Made by a program: the position numbers and the translations under genes. Below are positions 26,164-36,026 of a stretch of DNA of 64,000 nt, piece by piece. The stretch covers positions 98,286 to 162,285 of the forward strand of contig NZ_LYMK01000011.1 in assembly GCF_002157355.1 (NCBI RefSeq), in the 5' to 3' direction. Below the pieces are notes generated by a model. It had not been told where the DNA came from and ran no database searches. It saw nothing but the letters and a program-made list of their open reading frames with translations. This DNA comes from Variovorax sp. JS1663 (GTDB lineage: Bacteria; Pseudomonadota; Gammaproteobacteria; Burkholderiales; Burkholderiaceae_C). Each line of letters opens with the position of its first letter. Positions within the stretch are counted from its first letter, which is position 1.

Positions 26164-27342
26164 TCACCGCAGCTTCAAAGTCGAAAGACCCACCAGGCAC
26201 AGCAGCATGGTGATGATCCAGAAGCGCACCACCACCTGGGTCTCGCGCCAGCCGCTCTTCTCGAAGTGATGGTGCAGCGGCGCCATCTTGAGCACCCGGC
26301 GGCCCTCGCCGAAACGCTTCTTGGTGTACTTGAAGTAGGTCACCTGGGCCATCACCGAGATCGCCTCGACCACGAAGATGCCGCCCATCACGAAGAACAC
26401 GATCTCCTGCCGCACGATCACGGCGATGGTGCCCAGCGCGCCGCCCAGCGCGAGCGCGCCCACGTCGCCCATGAAGACCTGGGCAGGATGGGTGTTGAAC
26501 CACAGGAAGGCCAGGCCCGCGCCGGCCATGGCAGAGCAGAACACTAGCAGCTCGCCGGAGCCGGGGATGTGCGGGAACAGCAGGTAGCGCGAATAGACCG
26601 CGCTGCCGGTCACGTACGCGAACACGCCCAGGGCCGAGCCCACCATCACCACCGGCATGATGGCCAGGCCGTCGAGGCCGTCGGTCAGGTTCACCGCGTT
26701 GCTGGCGCCCACGATGACCAGGTAGGTCAGGATCACGAAGCCGATGCCGCCGAGCGGGTAGCTCACTTCCTTGAAGAAGGGCACCAGCAGGTTGATCTTG
26801 GGCGGGAAGTCCAGGTCGAAGCCGGAACCCACCCAGGCATAGAAGAGCTCGAGCACGCGCCAGTTGGAGCTCTCGGAGATGCTGAAGAGCAGATAGAAGG
26901 CGGCCACCAGGCCGACGATCGATTGCCAGATGTACTTCTCACGGGAGCGCATGCCTTCCGGGTCCTTGCGCACCACCTTGCGCCAGTCGTCGACCCAGCC
27001 GATCGCACCGAAGCCCAGCGTGACCCACAGCACGATCCAGACGAAGCGGTTGGAGACGTCGAACCACAGCAGCGTGGCGATGGCGATCGAGACCAGCACC
27101 AGCACGCCGCCCATGGTGGGCGTGCCACTCTTGCTCAGGTGCGTCTCCATGGCATAGCCGCGGACCGGTTGGCCGATCTTGAGCGCGGCCAGCCGGCGGA
27201 TCACGTAGGGACCCGCGCCCAGGCCCAGCAGCAGCGCGGTCAGCGCGGCCATCAGTGCGCGGAACGTGAGGTACTGGAAGATGCGCAGGAAGCCGAGCTC
27301 CGGCGAGACCGTCTGCAGCCATTGAGCCAGGGTCATCAGCAT
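26164..27342 (-). CDS. mraY: Phospho-MurNAc-pentapeptide transferase
   Basis: Integral membrane enzyme that makes lipid I on undecaprenyl phosphate. The 392-residue protein has about ten membrane helices. Motifs include [14 protein letters not shown] (about 70-83), the catalytic [29 protein letters not shown] and the HHHFEKSGW loop near the C-terminus. The first ATG at 27342 is followed by another two codons later. It sits 18 bases after murF. Confidence 0.97.
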   Translation of the reverse strand: MLMTLAQWLQTVSPELGFLRIFQYLTFRALMAALTALLLGLGAGPYVIRRLAALKIGQPVRGYAMETHLSKSGTPTMGGVLVLVSIAIATLLWFDVSNRFVWIVLWVTLGFGAIGWVDDWRKVVRKDPEGMRSREKYIWQSIVGLVAAFYLLFSISESSNWRVLELFYAWVGSGFDLDFPPKINLLVPFFKEVSYPLGGIGFVILTYLVIVGASNAVNLTDGLDGLAIMPVVMVGSALGVFAYVTGSAVYSRYLLFPHIPGSGELLVFCSAMAGAGLAFLWFNTHPAQVFMGDVGALALGGALGTIAVIVRQEIVFFVMGGIFVVEAISVMAQVTYFKYTKKRFGEGRRVLKMAPLHHHFEKSGWRETQVVVRFWIITMLLCLVGLSTLKLR

Positions 27343-27360
27343 GATGCGAACACGCGCGGC

Positions 27361-28815
27361 TCATTCGGCATGGCCGCCCTCCTCTTTGTTGTCTTGCGAC
27401 GGCGCGCCGGCGGCGATGGCCTGGACCACGCGCTCCATCTGCATGAAGCGGGAGCCCTTGACCAGCACGCTCGCGGTGCGCGGCAGCTGGGCCAGCACGG
27501 CGGCGTTGAGCGCGTCGACGTCGTTGAAATGCCGGGCCTCGGCGCCACCGCCACGGGTGTAGGCCGAGGTGGCATGGACCGAGGCCTCACCCAGCGCGAA
27601 CAGGGCATCGATGCCGCGCTCGGCCGCCCAGGCGCCGACCTCGGCGTGGAATTGCGGACCGCGGTCGCCGACCTCGCCCATGTCGCCCAGCACCAGCAGG
27701 CGCGGGCCCGGCAGGCCGCTGAGCACGTCGACGGCGGCGCGGACCGAATCGGGATTGGCGTTGTAGCTGTCGTCCACCACGGTGATGGCGCGGCCGTCGG
27801 CCAGCTTCAGCTCGCTCGCGCGCGAACGGCCCTTGACCGGCTCGAAGGCCGCCAGGCCCTCGGCGATCTTGTCGACCGAGACGCCGCAGGCCAGCGCGCA
27901 GGCAATGGCGGCCAGCGCGTTCACCACATTGTGGCGGCCGGCGATGCGCAGCGTGGAGCGGATCTCGCCCAGCGGCGTGCGCGCCTCGAAATGCCAGGCG
28001 CCCTGCTTCCATTCGGCGCGGCCCAGCGCGATGTCCGCATTGGACTGCTCGCCGAAGCTCAGGCAGCGCCGCGAGGCGCCCTCGTGCGCCATCTCGTTCC
28101 ACAGCGCGGTAAAGGTGTCGCCGTAGGGGAACACGGCGGTGCCGCTGTCCGGCAGCGCGGTGAAGACGGCGCCGTTCTCGCGCGCCACCGCCTCCACCGT
28201 CGCCATGAACTCCTGGTGCTCGCGCTGGGCGTTGTTGACCAGGCCGATGGTGGGCTGCGCGATGGCGGCCAGCCGCGCGATCTCGCCCGGATGGTTCATG
28301 CCCAGCTCGACCACCGCGAGCTGGTGGCGCTCGCGCAGGCGCAGCAGGGTCAGCGGCAGGCCGATCTCGTTGTTGAGGTTGCCGATGGTGGCCAGGGCCC
28401 GGTCCACGCCTGCCGCGCGCAGGACGGAGGCGATCATCTGCGTGACCGTGGTCTTGCCGTTGCTGCCGGTGACGGCCACCAGCGGCAGCTCGAACTGCGC
28501 GCGCCAGCCGCGCGCCAGCGCACCGAGCGCGGCGAGCGTGTCGGGCACTTCCAGGCCGGGCAGGCCGGCCGCCTCCAGCCCGCGATGGGCGATGGCCGCG
28601 GCCGCGCCGCGCCCGCGCGCGTCGGCCAGGAAGTCGTTGGCGTCGAAGCGCTCGCCCTTGAGGGCGACGAACAGGTCGCCGGACGCCAGCGTGCGCGTGT
28701 CGGTGTGCACGCGCAGCACTTCCACGTCGGGATCGCCGACCAGGCGGGCGCCCGGAACCCAGGCCTGCGCCTTGCGAAGCGTCATCATGGGTGCTTCTGC
28801 CTGCGGCGCGGTCAT
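27361..28815 (-). CDS. murF: UDP-MurNAc-tripeptide--D-alanyl-D-alanine ligase
   Basis: Adds the D-Ala-D-Ala dipeptide, completing the UDP-MurNAc pentapeptide. The 484-residue protein has the ATP loop VAVTGSNGKTTVTQM (113-127) and LRERHQLAVVELGMNHPGEIA. Also visible are RIAGRHNVVNALAAIA and VVDDSYNANPDSVRAAVDVL, all family marks. The ATG at 28815 overlaps the stop of a 20-residue repeat ORF that separates it from murE. The C-terminus is acidic (QDNKEEGGHAE). Confidence 0.97.
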   Translation of the reverse strand: MTAPQAEAPMMTLRKAQAWVPGARLVGDPDVEVLRVHTDTRTLASGDLFVALKGERFDANDFLADARGRGAAAAIAHRGLEAAGLPGLEVPDTLAALGALARGWRAQFELPLVAVTGSNGKTTVTQMIASVLRAAGVDRALATIGNLNNEIGLPLTLLRLRERHQLAVVELGMNHPGEIARLAAIAQPTIGLVNNAQREHQEFMATVEAVARENGAVFTALPDSGTAVFPYGDTFTALWNEMAHEGASRRCLSFGEQSNADIALGRAEWKQGAWHFEARTPLGEIRSTLRIAGRHNVVNALAAIACALACGVSVDKIAEGLAAFEPVKGRSRASELKLADGRAITVVDDSYNANPDSVRAAVDVLSGLPGPRLLVLGDMGEVGDRGPQFHAEVGAWAAERGIDALFALGEASVHATSAYTRGGGAEARHFNDVDALNAAVLAQLPRTASVLVKGSRFMQMERVVQAIAAGAPSQDNKEEGGHAE

Positions 28816-28874
28816 CGGATCACCTCCGCGCTGCGCGGTGCGGTACTCGCCTTGGGGACAGCCCGGCGGCTCAT
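28812..28874 (-). CDS. Repeat-encoded 20-residue ORF between murE and murF
   Basis: Reads MSRRAVPKASTAPRSAEVIR. Its ATG overlaps the murE TGA and its TGA overlaps the murF ATG, both as ATGA. The 59-bp insert is related to the 57-bp repeats at 10316 and 12516 (shared PKA(N/S)TA coding and AAGGCGAxTACCGCA) but differs in length modulo three. It therefore makes a separate ORF rather than a fusion. It is probably a coupling relay, not a functional protein. Confidence 0.6.
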   Translation of the reverse strand: MSRRAVPKASTAPRSAEVIR

Positions 28875-30373
28875 GCTGGCTTTCTCCTCTGTGTCAACGC
28901 GTCGATGGCATGCGCCCGGTCGGAGAACGCGATGCGCTCGCCCGCGATCTCCTGCCAGGCCTCGTGGCCGCGGCCGGCCAGGAGGACCACGTCCTCTGGC
29001 GCGGCCTGGTCCAGGGTCTCCTGGATGGCCTTGGCGCGGTCGGGCTCGACCTGGGCTGCCTCGGGGCGCGCGAGGCCCAGCAATATCTGGCTGATGATGG
29101 CGCCCGGCTTCTCGCTGCGCGGGTTGTCGCTGGTCAGCACCACGCGGTCGGCCTGCTTCTCGGCCACCGCGGCCATCATTGGACGCTTGGCGCTGTCGCG
29201 GTCGCCGCCGCAGCCGAACATGCACCACAGCTGCCCGCCGCGCTGCCGCGCCAGCGGGCGCAGGCCAGCCAGCGCCTTGTCCAGCGCATCGGGCGTGTGG
29301 GCATAGTCGACCACGGCCAGCGGCCGGCCCGGCACGTTCACGCGCTCCATGCGGCCCGGCACGCTGTCGAGTCGGGCGCAAGCGGCGGCCGCCTCCGCCA
29401 GCGTGAGGCCGAGCGCACGCAGGGTGCCCAGCACGCCCAGCAGGTTGGCCACGTTGTACTGGCCGATCAGCTGCGTCGAAAGCCGCTCGGGCGCGCTGCC
29501 CTGCTCGACCACGGTGAACTGCAGGCCTTCGGCGCCATAGCCAATGTCGCGCGCCGACAGCCGCGCGCGCCCGCCCGCGGCCGACACGGTCCACAGCGCC
29601 GGCGCGCCTTCGCCACGCTCGGCCAGGTTGGCCACCAAACTGGCGCCGTGCACGTCGTCGATGTTGACCACCGCGGCACGCAGCCCGGGCCAGCGGAACA
29701 GCGCGGCCTTGGCCTGCCAGTAGGCATCCATGCTGCCGTGGTAGTCCAGGTGGTCCTGGGTGAAATTGGTGAACACCGCCACCGCGATGCGCGTGCCGTC
29801 GAGCCGGCGCTCGGCGATTCCGATGGATGAGGCCTCGATCGCGCAGGCGCCGAAGCCACGGTCGGCGAAGGCACGCAGCTCGCGCTGCAGCATCACGGGG
29901 TCGGGCGTGGTGAGGCCGGTGTAGGTGAGATCGGGCGGCACGCCGATGCCCAGCGTGCCCACCACTGCGCAGGGGCGTGCCGCGTCGTGCGCGCCCAGCG
30001 CCTGCGCGAGCCACCAGGCGGTGGAGGTCTTGCCGTTGGTGCCGGTGACGGCGAGCAGGTCCAGCCGCGACGAGGGATCGTCGTAGAAAGCCGCGGCGAT
30101 CGGGCCGGTGGCGGCCTTCAGGCCTGCGTAGCGGGCGATGCGCTCGTCCGCCTCATCGAAACCGAAAGCCGTGGCGCCCTCCGCTTCCACCATGCAGGCG
30201 GCCGCGCCCTGCGCCAGCGCGGCCGGCACATGGCGCCGGCCATCGGTGGCCGCGCCGGGCCAGGCGACGAAGCCGTCACCCGCGCCGACCGGGCGGCTGT
30301 CGGCGTGCAGTGCGCCGCGCACGCGGGCCTTCAGCCAGGCCGCGGCCTCGAGAGGCGTGTGGAGCGTCTGCAT
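28871..30373 (-). CDS. murE: UDP-MurNAc-L-alanyl-D-glutamate--2,6-diaminopimelate ligase
   Basis: Adds the third stem residue. The 500-residue protein has [16 protein letters not shown] (109-124), the second domain with FTNFTQDHLDYHG, and GRMERVNVPGRPLAVVDYAHTPDALDKAL (as a span). The DNPR motif in VVLTSDNPRSEKP is the mark of meso-diaminopimelate specificity, as expected for a Gram-negative. Its start overlaps the ftsI stop by one base (TGATG). Its stop overlaps the small repeat ORF. Confidence 0.97.
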   Translation of the reverse strand: MQTLHTPLEAAAWLKARVRGALHADSRPVGAGDGFVAWPGAATDGRRHVPAALAQGAAACMVEAEGATAFGFDEADERIARYAGLKAATGPIAAAFYDDPSSRLDLLAVTGTNGKTSTAWWLAQALGAHDAARPCAVVGTLGIGVPPDLTYTGLTTPDPVMLQRELRAFADRGFGACAIEASSIGIAERRLDGTRIAVAVFTNFTQDHLDYHGSMDAYWQAKAALFRWPGLRAAVVNIDDVHGASLVANLAERGEGAPALWTVSAAGGRARLSARDIGYGAEGLQFTVVEQGSAPERLSTQLIGQYNVANLLGVLGTLRALGLTLAEAAAACARLDSVPGRMERVNVPGRPLAVVDYAHTPDALDKALAGLRPLARQRGGQLWCMFGCGGDRDSAKRPMMAAVAEKQADRVVLTSDNPRSEKPGAIISQILLGLARPEAAQVEPDRAKAIQETLDQAAPEDVVLLAGRGHEAWQEIAGERIAFSDRAHAIDALTQRRKPA

Positions 30374-32124
30374 CAGAAACTCTCCTCCACGCCGTTGGTC
30401 ACGACCAGCGGCTTGACCGCCAGGTCCGGCGGCACGTTCATCATGCGCAGCGTCTGCTGCACCACCTCGCTGAACACGGGCGCCGCGACCAGTCCGCCGA
30501 AGTACTGGCCGGCGCTGGGCTCGTCGACCATCACCGCCACGATGATGCGCGGCTTCTCGATCGGCGCCATGCCGGTGAACCAGGAGCGGTACTTGTTGCT
30601 GGCGTAGCCCTTGCCGACCTGCTTGTGCGCGGTGCCGGACTTGCCGCCCACCGAGTAGCCGATGGTCTGCGCGCGCTGGCCGGTGCCGCCGGGGCCGGCG
30701 GCCATCTGCAGCATCTTGCGCACCGCCAGCGCGTTCTGCGCCGAGAACACCTTCACGCCCACCGCCGGATCTAGACTCTTGAGAATGGTGGCGGGAATGA
30801 TGGCGCCGTCGTGGGCGAACGCGGTGTAGGAATGCGCCATCTGGAACAGCGAGGCCGACAGGCCGTAGCCATAGGCCATGGTGGCCTGCTCCACCGGCTT
30901 CCAGCCTTTCCACGGGCGCAGCCGCCCGGTCACCGCGCCGGGGAACTGGATCTGCGGCTTCTGGCCGTAGCCCAGCGCGGTGTAGGTGTCCCACATCTCG
31001 TGCGGGCTCATCTTCTGGGCGATCTTCAGCGCGCCCACGTTGCTGGACTTCTGGATCACGCCTTCGACCGTCAGCAGCCCGTAGTTGTGGGTGTCGCTGA
31101 TCGTGAAGCCGCCGATGCTGTAGCGGCCGGGGGAGGTGTCGATCGGCGTCAGCGGCTTGATGCGGCCGGCCTCCAGCGCCATCGCGACGGTGATGGGCTT
31201 CATGGTCGAGCCGGGCTCGAAGGTGTCGGTCAGCGCGCGGTTGCGCAACTGCTCGCCGGTCAGGTTCTGGCGCTTGTCGGGCACGTAGCTGGGGTAGTTG
31301 GCCAGCGCCAGCACCTCGCCGGTAACGGCGTCCAGCACCACCACGCTGCCGGCCTTGGCCTTGTTGGTGGTCACCGCGTCGCGCAGCTTCTGGTAGGCGA
31401 AGAACTGCACCTTGCTGTCGATGGAGAGCTGGATGTCCTTGCCGTCCACCGGCGGCACCTGCTCGCCGATGCCCTCGACCACCCGGCCGAGCCGGTCCTT
31501 GATCACGCGCTTGGCACCGGCCTTGCCGGCCAGGTCGTTGTTGAAGGCGAGCTCGATGCCTTCCTGGCCCTTGTCCTCGACGTTGGTGAAGCCGACCACG
31601 TGCGCCGCAGCCTCGCCCTCGGGGTACTGGCGCTTGTATTCCTTGCGCTGGTAGAGGCCCTTGATGTTCAGCTCGGCGATCTGCTTGGCGATCGGCTCGT
31701 CGACCTGGCGCTGGATCCAGACGAAGGTCTTGTCCTCGTCCTCCAGCTTCTTGTCGAAATCCTTCTGCGGCATGCCCAGCAGCTTGGCGGCCTGGCGCAG
31801 CTTGGCCTTGACCGCGGGATCGTCGCGCTCGATGTCCTCGGGGATGGCCCAGATGCTGGGCGCCACCACGCTGGAGGCCAGCAGCAGGCCGTTGCGGTCG
31901 AGGATGCGGCCGCGGTTGGCCGGCAGCTCCAGCGTGCGCGCATAGCGCACCTCGCCCTGGCGCTGGAAGAAGGCGTTGCCGACCACCTGCACGTAGGCCG
32001 CGCGGCCGGCCAGCACCAGGAAGCCGAAGGCAATGCCGCCGACGATGAACTTGCTGCGCCAGACCGGCGTCTTGCTCGCCAGCAGGGGGCTGGTGGTGTA
32101 CTGCACGCTGCGCCGGCTGCTCAT
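30373..32124 (-). CDS. ftsI: Peptidoglycan D,D-transpeptidase FtsI (PBP3)
   Basis: Class B penicillin-binding protein that crosslinks septal peptidoglycan with FtsW. The 583-residue protein has one membrane helix at about 25-47, the dimerisation domain starting ANRGRILDRNG, and the transpeptidase motifs SxxK (STMK, S306), SSN (360-362) and KSGT (495-498). The spacing between motifs is normal. The start overlaps the ftsL stop. Confidence 0.97.
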   Translation of the reverse strand: MSSRRSVQYTTSPLLASKTPVWRSKFIVGGIAFGFLVLAGRAAYVQVVGNAFFQRQGEVRYARTLELPANRGRILDRNGLLLASSVVAPSIWAIPEDIERDDPAVKAKLRQAAKLLGMPQKDFDKKLEDEDKTFVWIQRQVDEPIAKQIAELNIKGLYQRKEYKRQYPEGEAAAHVVGFTNVEDKGQEGIELAFNNDLAGKAGAKRVIKDRLGRVVEGIGEQVPPVDGKDIQLSIDSKVQFFAYQKLRDAVTTNKAKAGSVVVLDAVTGEVLALANYPSYVPDKRQNLTGEQLRNRALTDTFEPGSTMKPITVAMALEAGRIKPLTPIDTSPGRYSIGGFTISDTHNYGLLTVEGVIQKSSNVGALKIAQKMSPHEMWDTYTALGYGQKPQIQFPGAVTGRLRPWKGWKPVEQATMAYGYGLSASLFQMAHSYTAFAHDGAIIPATILKSLDPAVGVKVFSAQNALAVRKMLQMAAGPGGTGQRAQTIGYSVGGKSGTAHKQVGKGYASNKYRSWFTGMAPIEKPRIIVAVMVDEPSAGQYFGGLVAAPVFSEVVQQTLRMMNVPPDLAVKPLVVTNGVEESF

Positions 32125-32513
32125 GGCGTGCTCCTCCTGGCCGCCGGAACGGTCGTCGCGGCCCGCTGCCCGGCAGCGGTCGTGCCGCGCGCGACCGGGG
32201 TGCCGGGCGCCGGCGCGGGCGCCGCCACCGCGGGAATCACCGTGCCGTCGGCACGCACGTACTGCGTGATGGCCGGCGTGGTGGTGCGCATCTTCAGCTG
32301 CTCCTTGGCCAACCGCTCCACGCGCAGCGGCGTGGCCTGGGCGCGCTTCTCCACCTCCAGGCGGTCGCGGTCGAGCTCGAGCCGGCGCGTCTCGTTCTGC
32401 ACCCGGTGCAGCTCGGTGAAGAGCTGGCGCGACAGGTACTGGGTGTGCACCAGGTAGATTGCCGAAGCCAGCACGGCCATGAGCAGGAGGAGGTTGAGGC
32501 GCACCATGTTCAC
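32121..32513 (-). CDS. ftsL: Cell division protein FtsL
   Basis: Bitopic divisome protein that forms a coiled coil with FtsB and activates FtsWI. The first 20 residues are a membrane helix ([19 protein letters not shown]). A heptad-rich coiled coil ([20 protein letters not shown]) follows, with conserved [12 protein letters not shown] near 64-75. The tail from residue 90 is alanine-, proline- and threonine-rich and longer than in E. coli. The ATG overlaps the rsmH stop; a second ATG lies two codons on. Confidence 0.93.
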   Translation of the reverse strand: MNMVRLNLLLLMAVLASAIYLVHTQYLSRQLFTELHRVQNETRRLELDRDRLEVEKRAQATPLRVERLAKEQLKMRTTTPAITQYVRADGTVIPAVAAPAPAPGTPVARGTTAAGQRAATTVPAARRSTP

Positions 32514-33433
32514 GCCTCGTTGGTGCGTTCTGCTACGCGCAGGATCGCGCTGCGTGCACGCGGGTTTGCATCCACCTCGGCCTGGCCCGGCCTGATGCGG
32601 CCGACCGCGCGCAGCTTCATCGCCCGCGGCGCGGCAAAGGGCGCGCGGCGGTCGTAGACCTCGCGCGAATGCCTGGCGATGAACTGCTTCACGATGCGGT
32701 CTTCCAGCGAATGGAAGCTGATCACCGCGAGGCGGCCCTGGGGTTGCAGCACGGAAAGGCTCGCCTCTAGCGCCTGTTGCAGCTCTTCAAGCTCGGCATT
32801 GATGAAAATCCGAAGAGCCTGAAATGTGCGCGTTGCAGGGTTCTGGCCCGGCTCGCGGGTTTTGACCGCGCCAGCCACGAGCTCGGCCAGCTCGGCGGTG
32901 GTTGAAACTGGGCCCCGTTCCTGTCGGCGAGCAGCAATCGCCTTTGCAATCTGAACAGCAAACCGTTCCTCGCCATAGTCACGAATCACCTCCGCAATCT
33001 GCTGTGTATCGGCCGTCGCCAGCCACTCGGCCACGCTCTGGCCGCGCGTGGTGTCCATGCGCATGTCGAGCGGGCCGTCGAAACGAAAAGAAAACCCCCG
33101 GACGGGGTTGTCGATCTGGGGAGAGCTGACGCCGAGGTCCATCAGCACGCCAGCCACGCTCGACGCGGGCAACTCGCCCAGATGGTCGAAGCTCTGGTGC
33201 CGGATGGAAAAACGCGCATCCTCGATGCGCGCTGCCTCGGCCACCGCTTCCGCGTCCTTGTCGAACGCGATCAGCCGGCCGCCTCCCGGCAGCCGCTCGA
33301 GGATGGCGCGCGAGTGCCCTCCGCGGCCGAAGGTGGCGTCCACCCAGGTGCCGGTGGCCGGCAGCGTGCCGGGAAGGAGGGCTTCCACCGCCTCCTTCAA
33401 CAACACGGTCGTATGGCTCCATGGCGCTTGCAC
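32510..33433 (-). CDS. rsmH: 16S rRNA (cytosine-1402-N4)-methyltransferase
   Basis: SAM-dependent methyltransferase (MraW) acting on C1402 of 16S rRNA. The N-terminal [20 protein letters not shown] and the SAM site [16 protein letters not shown] are diagnostic, as are [14 protein letters not shown] and the C-terminal [21 protein letters not shown] start at 33433 gives 307 residues and sits 8 bases after mraZ. The frame upstream runs inside mraZ and is not coding. It uses a rare start without a clear Shine-Dalgarno. Confidence 0.95.
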   Translation of the reverse strand: MQAPWSHTTVLLKEAVEALLPGTLPATGTWVDATFGRGGHSRAILERLPGGGRLIAFDKDAEAVAEAARIEDARFSIRHQSFDHLGELPASSVAGVLMDLGVSSPQIDNPVRGFSFRFDGPLDMRMDTTRGQSVAEWLATADTQQIAEVIRDYGEERFAVQIAKAIAARRQERGPVSTTAELAELVAGAVKTREPGQNPATRTFQALRIFINAELEELQQALEASLSVLQPQGRLAVISFHSLEDRIVKQFIARHSREVYDRRAPFAAPRAMKLRAVGRIRPGQAEVDANPRARSAILRVAERTNEA

Positions 33434-33441
33434 GGGGGGCC

Positions 33442-33870
33442 TCAGAACGAGAAGTCCTGGAACACATCGGGCATTTCGCCCTGGGTGGCCTCGGCCTCCT
33501 TGGCGTCGTAGGTGGCCTTGTCCCAGAGTTCGAAATGGTTGCCCATGCCGAGCAGCAGCGCATCCCGCGTGATGCCGGCGGCCGCACGCAGCTCGGGCGA
33601 AACCAGCACGCGGCCGGTGCCATCCATTTCCACGTCCATCGCATTGCCCAGGAAGACGCGCTTCCACCACTGTGCCGACATTGGCAGCTGGGCGATGCGT
33701 TCGCGGAATTTCTCCCACTCCGGACGCGGGAACACCATCAGGCAGCCGTGCGGGTGCTTGGTGATCGTGAGCTGACCGGCGGCAGTCGCGCTCAGGACGT
33801 CACGATGCCGGGTCGGCACGGAAAGCCGCCCCTTGGCATCGAGACTGAGCGATGAAGCCCCTTGAAACAC
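33442..33870 (-). CDS. mraZ: Transcriptional regulator MraZ
   Basis: DNA-binding AbrB-like protein that represses its own dcw operon by binding short repeats upstream. The GTG at 33870 gives 142 residues beginning [18 protein letters not shown], the family start. A second DAKGR-like half follows ([14 protein letters not shown]). The upstream ORF extension to 33939 runs through the operator and promoter and is rejected. Four phased operator repeats lie 56-90 bases upstream of the start. Confidence 0.95.
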   Translation of the reverse strand: MFQGASSLSLDAKGRLSVPTRHRDVLSATAAGQLTITKHPHGCLMVFPRPEWEKFRERIAQLPMSAQWWKRVFLGNAMDVEMDGTGRVLVSPELRAAAGITRDALLLGMGNHFELWDKATYDAKEAEATQGEMPDVFQDFSF

Positions 33871-33925
33871 GACCGCGAAACCCCTGTGTCGGGAGGTGCC
33901 GCGCACCTCGGCGAGGCACGAACGG

Positions 33926-33960
33926 ACACTTTTTCCCACTTAACTGCACTTTTTTGCACT
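33926..33960 (-). promoter_or_regulatory. MraZ operator: four direct repeats with 10-bp period
   Basis: On the minus strand the pentamers AGTGC, AGTGC, AGTGG and AGTGT are spaced exactly 10 bases apart (33956-60, 33946-50, 33936-40, 33926-30). MraZ is known to bind three or more GTGG/TGGG-type pentamers with 5-bp spacers directly upstream of mraZ. The array overlaps the -10 element and the expected start site, which fits repression. Confidence 0.8.
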
Positions 33961-33985
33961 GTAGCAGGAAACACCTACCACGCAA
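33958..33985 (-). promoter_or_regulatory. Candidate promoter of the dcw cluster (Pmra)
   Basis: TTGCGT (-35, 33980-33985) and TACAGT (-10, 33958-33963) separated by 16 bases, on the minus strand. The first MraZ pentamer starts within the -10. The position directly upstream of the operator supports the assignment, but the match to consensus is only fair. Confidence 0.5.
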
Positions 33986-34120
33986 CGGAGCGTCGCGGCT
34001 ATTTTTTGTAATGGAATCAACGACTTAGCGGTGTTTTTGAAGAGCAGAAAACACTGAATTCCGTTGCAAATGAAGTACTTAGCTCACGCAATGAATGTGA
34101 TGCATGAGCCGTACAGGTGC

Positions 34121-34146
34121 AAAAAGCCGATCAGAGGATGAATCGG
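34121..34146 (-). terminator. Candidate intrinsic terminator at the hslU stop
   Basis: On the minus strand CCGAT-loop-ATCGG is followed by CTTTTT. The stem includes the last codons and the TGA of hslU. The stem is only five base pairs, so this is a weak call. It would separate hslVU from the mraZ promoter region. Confidence 0.4.
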
Positions 34147-35477
34147 GAGAGGTCTTCGTCGTGACTTAGTGCCGAGAGACGCGCATCCACGTACGCCGCA
34201 TCGATGCGCACGGTCTGGCCTTCGAGCTTGGCGGCGTCGAAGCTCACTTCGTCCAGCAGCCGCTCCATGACGGTGGACAGCCGCCGGGCGCCGATGTTCT
34301 CGGTGCGCTCGTTGACTTCGAAGGCGATGCTGGCCAGGCGGGTGATGCCCTCGGGCGTGAACTCCAGCGTCACGCCTTCGGTCGCCAACAGCGCCTGGTA
34401 CTGCTTGACCAGGGAGGCGCGGGTCTGGGTCAGGATGCTCTCGAAGTCCGCCACCGACAGCGAGCCCAATTCGACCCGGATCGGGAAACGGCCCTGCAGC
34501 TCCGGGATCAGGTCGCTGGGCTTGCTCAGGTGAAAGGCGCCGCTGGCGATGAAGAGGATGTGGTCGGTGCGCACCACGCCGTACTTGGTGCTCACCGCAG
34601 TGCCCTCGACGAGCGGCAGCAGGTCGCGCTGTACGCCCTGGCGCGACACGTCGGCGCCCTGCGCCTCGCTGCGGGTGGCGACCTTGTCGATCTCGTCGAT
34701 GAAGACGATGCCGTTCTGCTCGGCGTTCTGAATGGCCTGGGCGCGGACCTCGTCCTCGTTGAGCAGCTTGGCCGCCTCCTCGTCGATCAGGAGGCGCATG
34801 GCCTCGCCGATCTTGAGCTTGCGCGTCTTGCGCCGCCCCTGGCTCAGCTGGCCGAACATGCCCCGCAGCTGCTCGGTCATGTCTTCCATGCCGGCGGGAC
34901 CCATGATCTCCAGCGGCGCGCGCGCCTCGGCCAGCTCGATCTCTATCTCCTTGTCGTCGAGCTGATGCTCGCGCAGCTTCTTGCGGAAGGCCTGGCGGGT
35001 GGCGTTGTTGGCATCGGCCGTCGAGGAGCCATCGGCGGTGCGGGCCGGGGGCAGCAGCACGTCGAGAATGCGTTCCTCCGCGCCGTCCTCCGCGCGCATG
35101 CGGACCTTGGCGCTTTCGCTCTCGCGCGTCTGCTTGACGGCGATCTCAGCCAGGTCGCGGACGATGGAGTCCACATCCTTGCCCACATAGCCGACCTCGG
35201 TGAACTTGGTGGCCTCGACCTTGATGAAGGGCGCGTCCGCCAGCCGCGCCAGACGGCGCGCGATCTCGGTCTTGCCCACGCCGGTGGGGCCGATCATCAG
35301 GATGTTCTTGGGCGTGATCTCGGAGCGCAGCTTCTCGTCGACCTGCTGGCGGCGCCAGCGGTTGCGCAGCGCGATCGCCACCGCGCGCTTGGCGTCGGGC
35401 TGGCCGACGATGTGGTTGTCGAGTTCGGAGACGATTTCCTGTGGGGTCATGGGCATGGGGGGACTCGCTGGGCTCAC
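34131..35477 (-). CDS. hslU: ATP-dependent protease ATPase subunit HslU
   Basis: AAA+ unfoldase that feeds proteins into HslV. It has Walker [18 protein letters not shown] (about 61-77), Walker [16 protein letters not shown], and the C-terminal sensor-2 region [21 protein letters not shown]. It ends LSRFIL, similar to the E. coli tail that docks into HslV. There are 448 residues from a GTG that overlaps the hslV stop. ATGs at 35456 and 35450 ([17 protein letters not shown]) are closer to the classical start. Confidence 0.96.
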   Translation of the reverse strand: MSPASPPMPMTPQEIVSELDNHIVGQPDAKRAVAIALRNRWRRQQVDEKLRSEITPKNILMIGPTGVGKTEIARRLARLADAPFIKVEATKFTEVGYVGKDVDSIVRDLAEIAVKQTRESESAKVRMRAEDGAEERILDVLLPPARTADGSSTADANNATRQAFRKKLREHQLDDKEIEIELAEARAPLEIMGPAGMEDMTEQLRGMFGQLSQGRRKTRKLKIGEAMRLLIDEEAAKLLNEDEVRAQAIQNAEQNGIVFIDEIDKVATRSEAQGADVSRQGVQRDLLPLVEGTAVSTKYGVVRTDHILFIASGAFHLSKPSDLIPELQGRFPIRVELGSLSVADFESILTQTRASLVKQYQALLATEGVTLEFTPEGITRLASIAFEVNERTENIGARRLSTVMERLLDEVSFDAAKLEGQTVRIDAAYVDARLSALSHDEDLSRFIL

Positions 35478-36019
35478 AGGCTCTCGATGGTGTGGTGCAT
35501 GTTGGTGTAGATGCAGAGCTCGCCTGCAATCTCGAGCGAGCGCTTGACGACGTCGGCGGCGCTCAGGTCGGTGTGGTCGATCAGCGCCTTGGCCGCAGCC
35601 TGCGCATAGGCGCCGCCGGAACCGATGGCGATGATCCCGTTCTCAGGCTCCAGCACGTCGCCGTTGCCGGTGATGATCAGCGAGCTGTGGGCATCGGCCA
35701 CGGCCAGCATGGCCTCCAGGCGGCGCAACACGCGGTCGGTGCGCCAGTCCTTGGTCAGCTCGATGGCGGCGCGCGCCAGGTGGCCCTGGTGCTTCTCGAG
35801 CTTGCCCTCGAAGCGCTCGAACAGGGTGAATGCATCGGCGGTGGCGCCGGCGAAACCCGCCAGTACCTTGCCCTGGTAGAGCCGGCGCACCTTGCGCGCG
35901 CTGCCCTTGATGACGATGTTGCCGAGGGTGACCTGGCCGTCGCCGCCGATCGCGACCTGATCGCCGTTCGGGGTCTTGCGGCGCACGCTGATGATCGTGG
36001 TTCCGTGAAATTGTTCCAT
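35474..36019 (-). CDS. hslV: ATP-dependent protease peptidase subunit HslV
   Basis: Proteasome-like threonine peptidase forming dodecamers with HslU. The 181-residue protein starts [14 protein letters not shown]. The catalytic threonine would be Thr7 after removal of a six-residue propeptide, longer than the single Met of E. coli. [10 protein letters not shown] and [16 protein letters not shown] are conserved. The ATG at 36019 lies only seven bases beyond a sigma-32-like -10 element, so the mRNA leader would be extremely short. Confidence 0.96.
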   Translation of the reverse strand: MEQFHGTTIISVRRKTPNGDQVAIGGDGQVTLGNIVIKGSARKVRRLYQGKVLAGFAGATADAFTLFERFEGKLEKHQGHLARAAIELTKDWRTDRVLRRLEAMLAVADAHSSLIITGNGDVLEPENGIIAIGSGGAYAQAAAKALIDHTDLSAADVVKRSLEIAGELCIYTNMHHTIESL

Positions 36020-36026
36020 CGAAGCA

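Noticed and set aside
26569..29094. 841-codon plus-strand frame opposite mraY and murF
   Set aside because: Same antisense-shadow signature. It also spans the murE/murF repeat junction and shows no domain.
33434..33718. N-terminal extension of rsmH to 33718
   Set aside because: It overlaps mraZ almost fully and has no family similarity. The GTG at 33433 gives the standard 307-residue enzyme.
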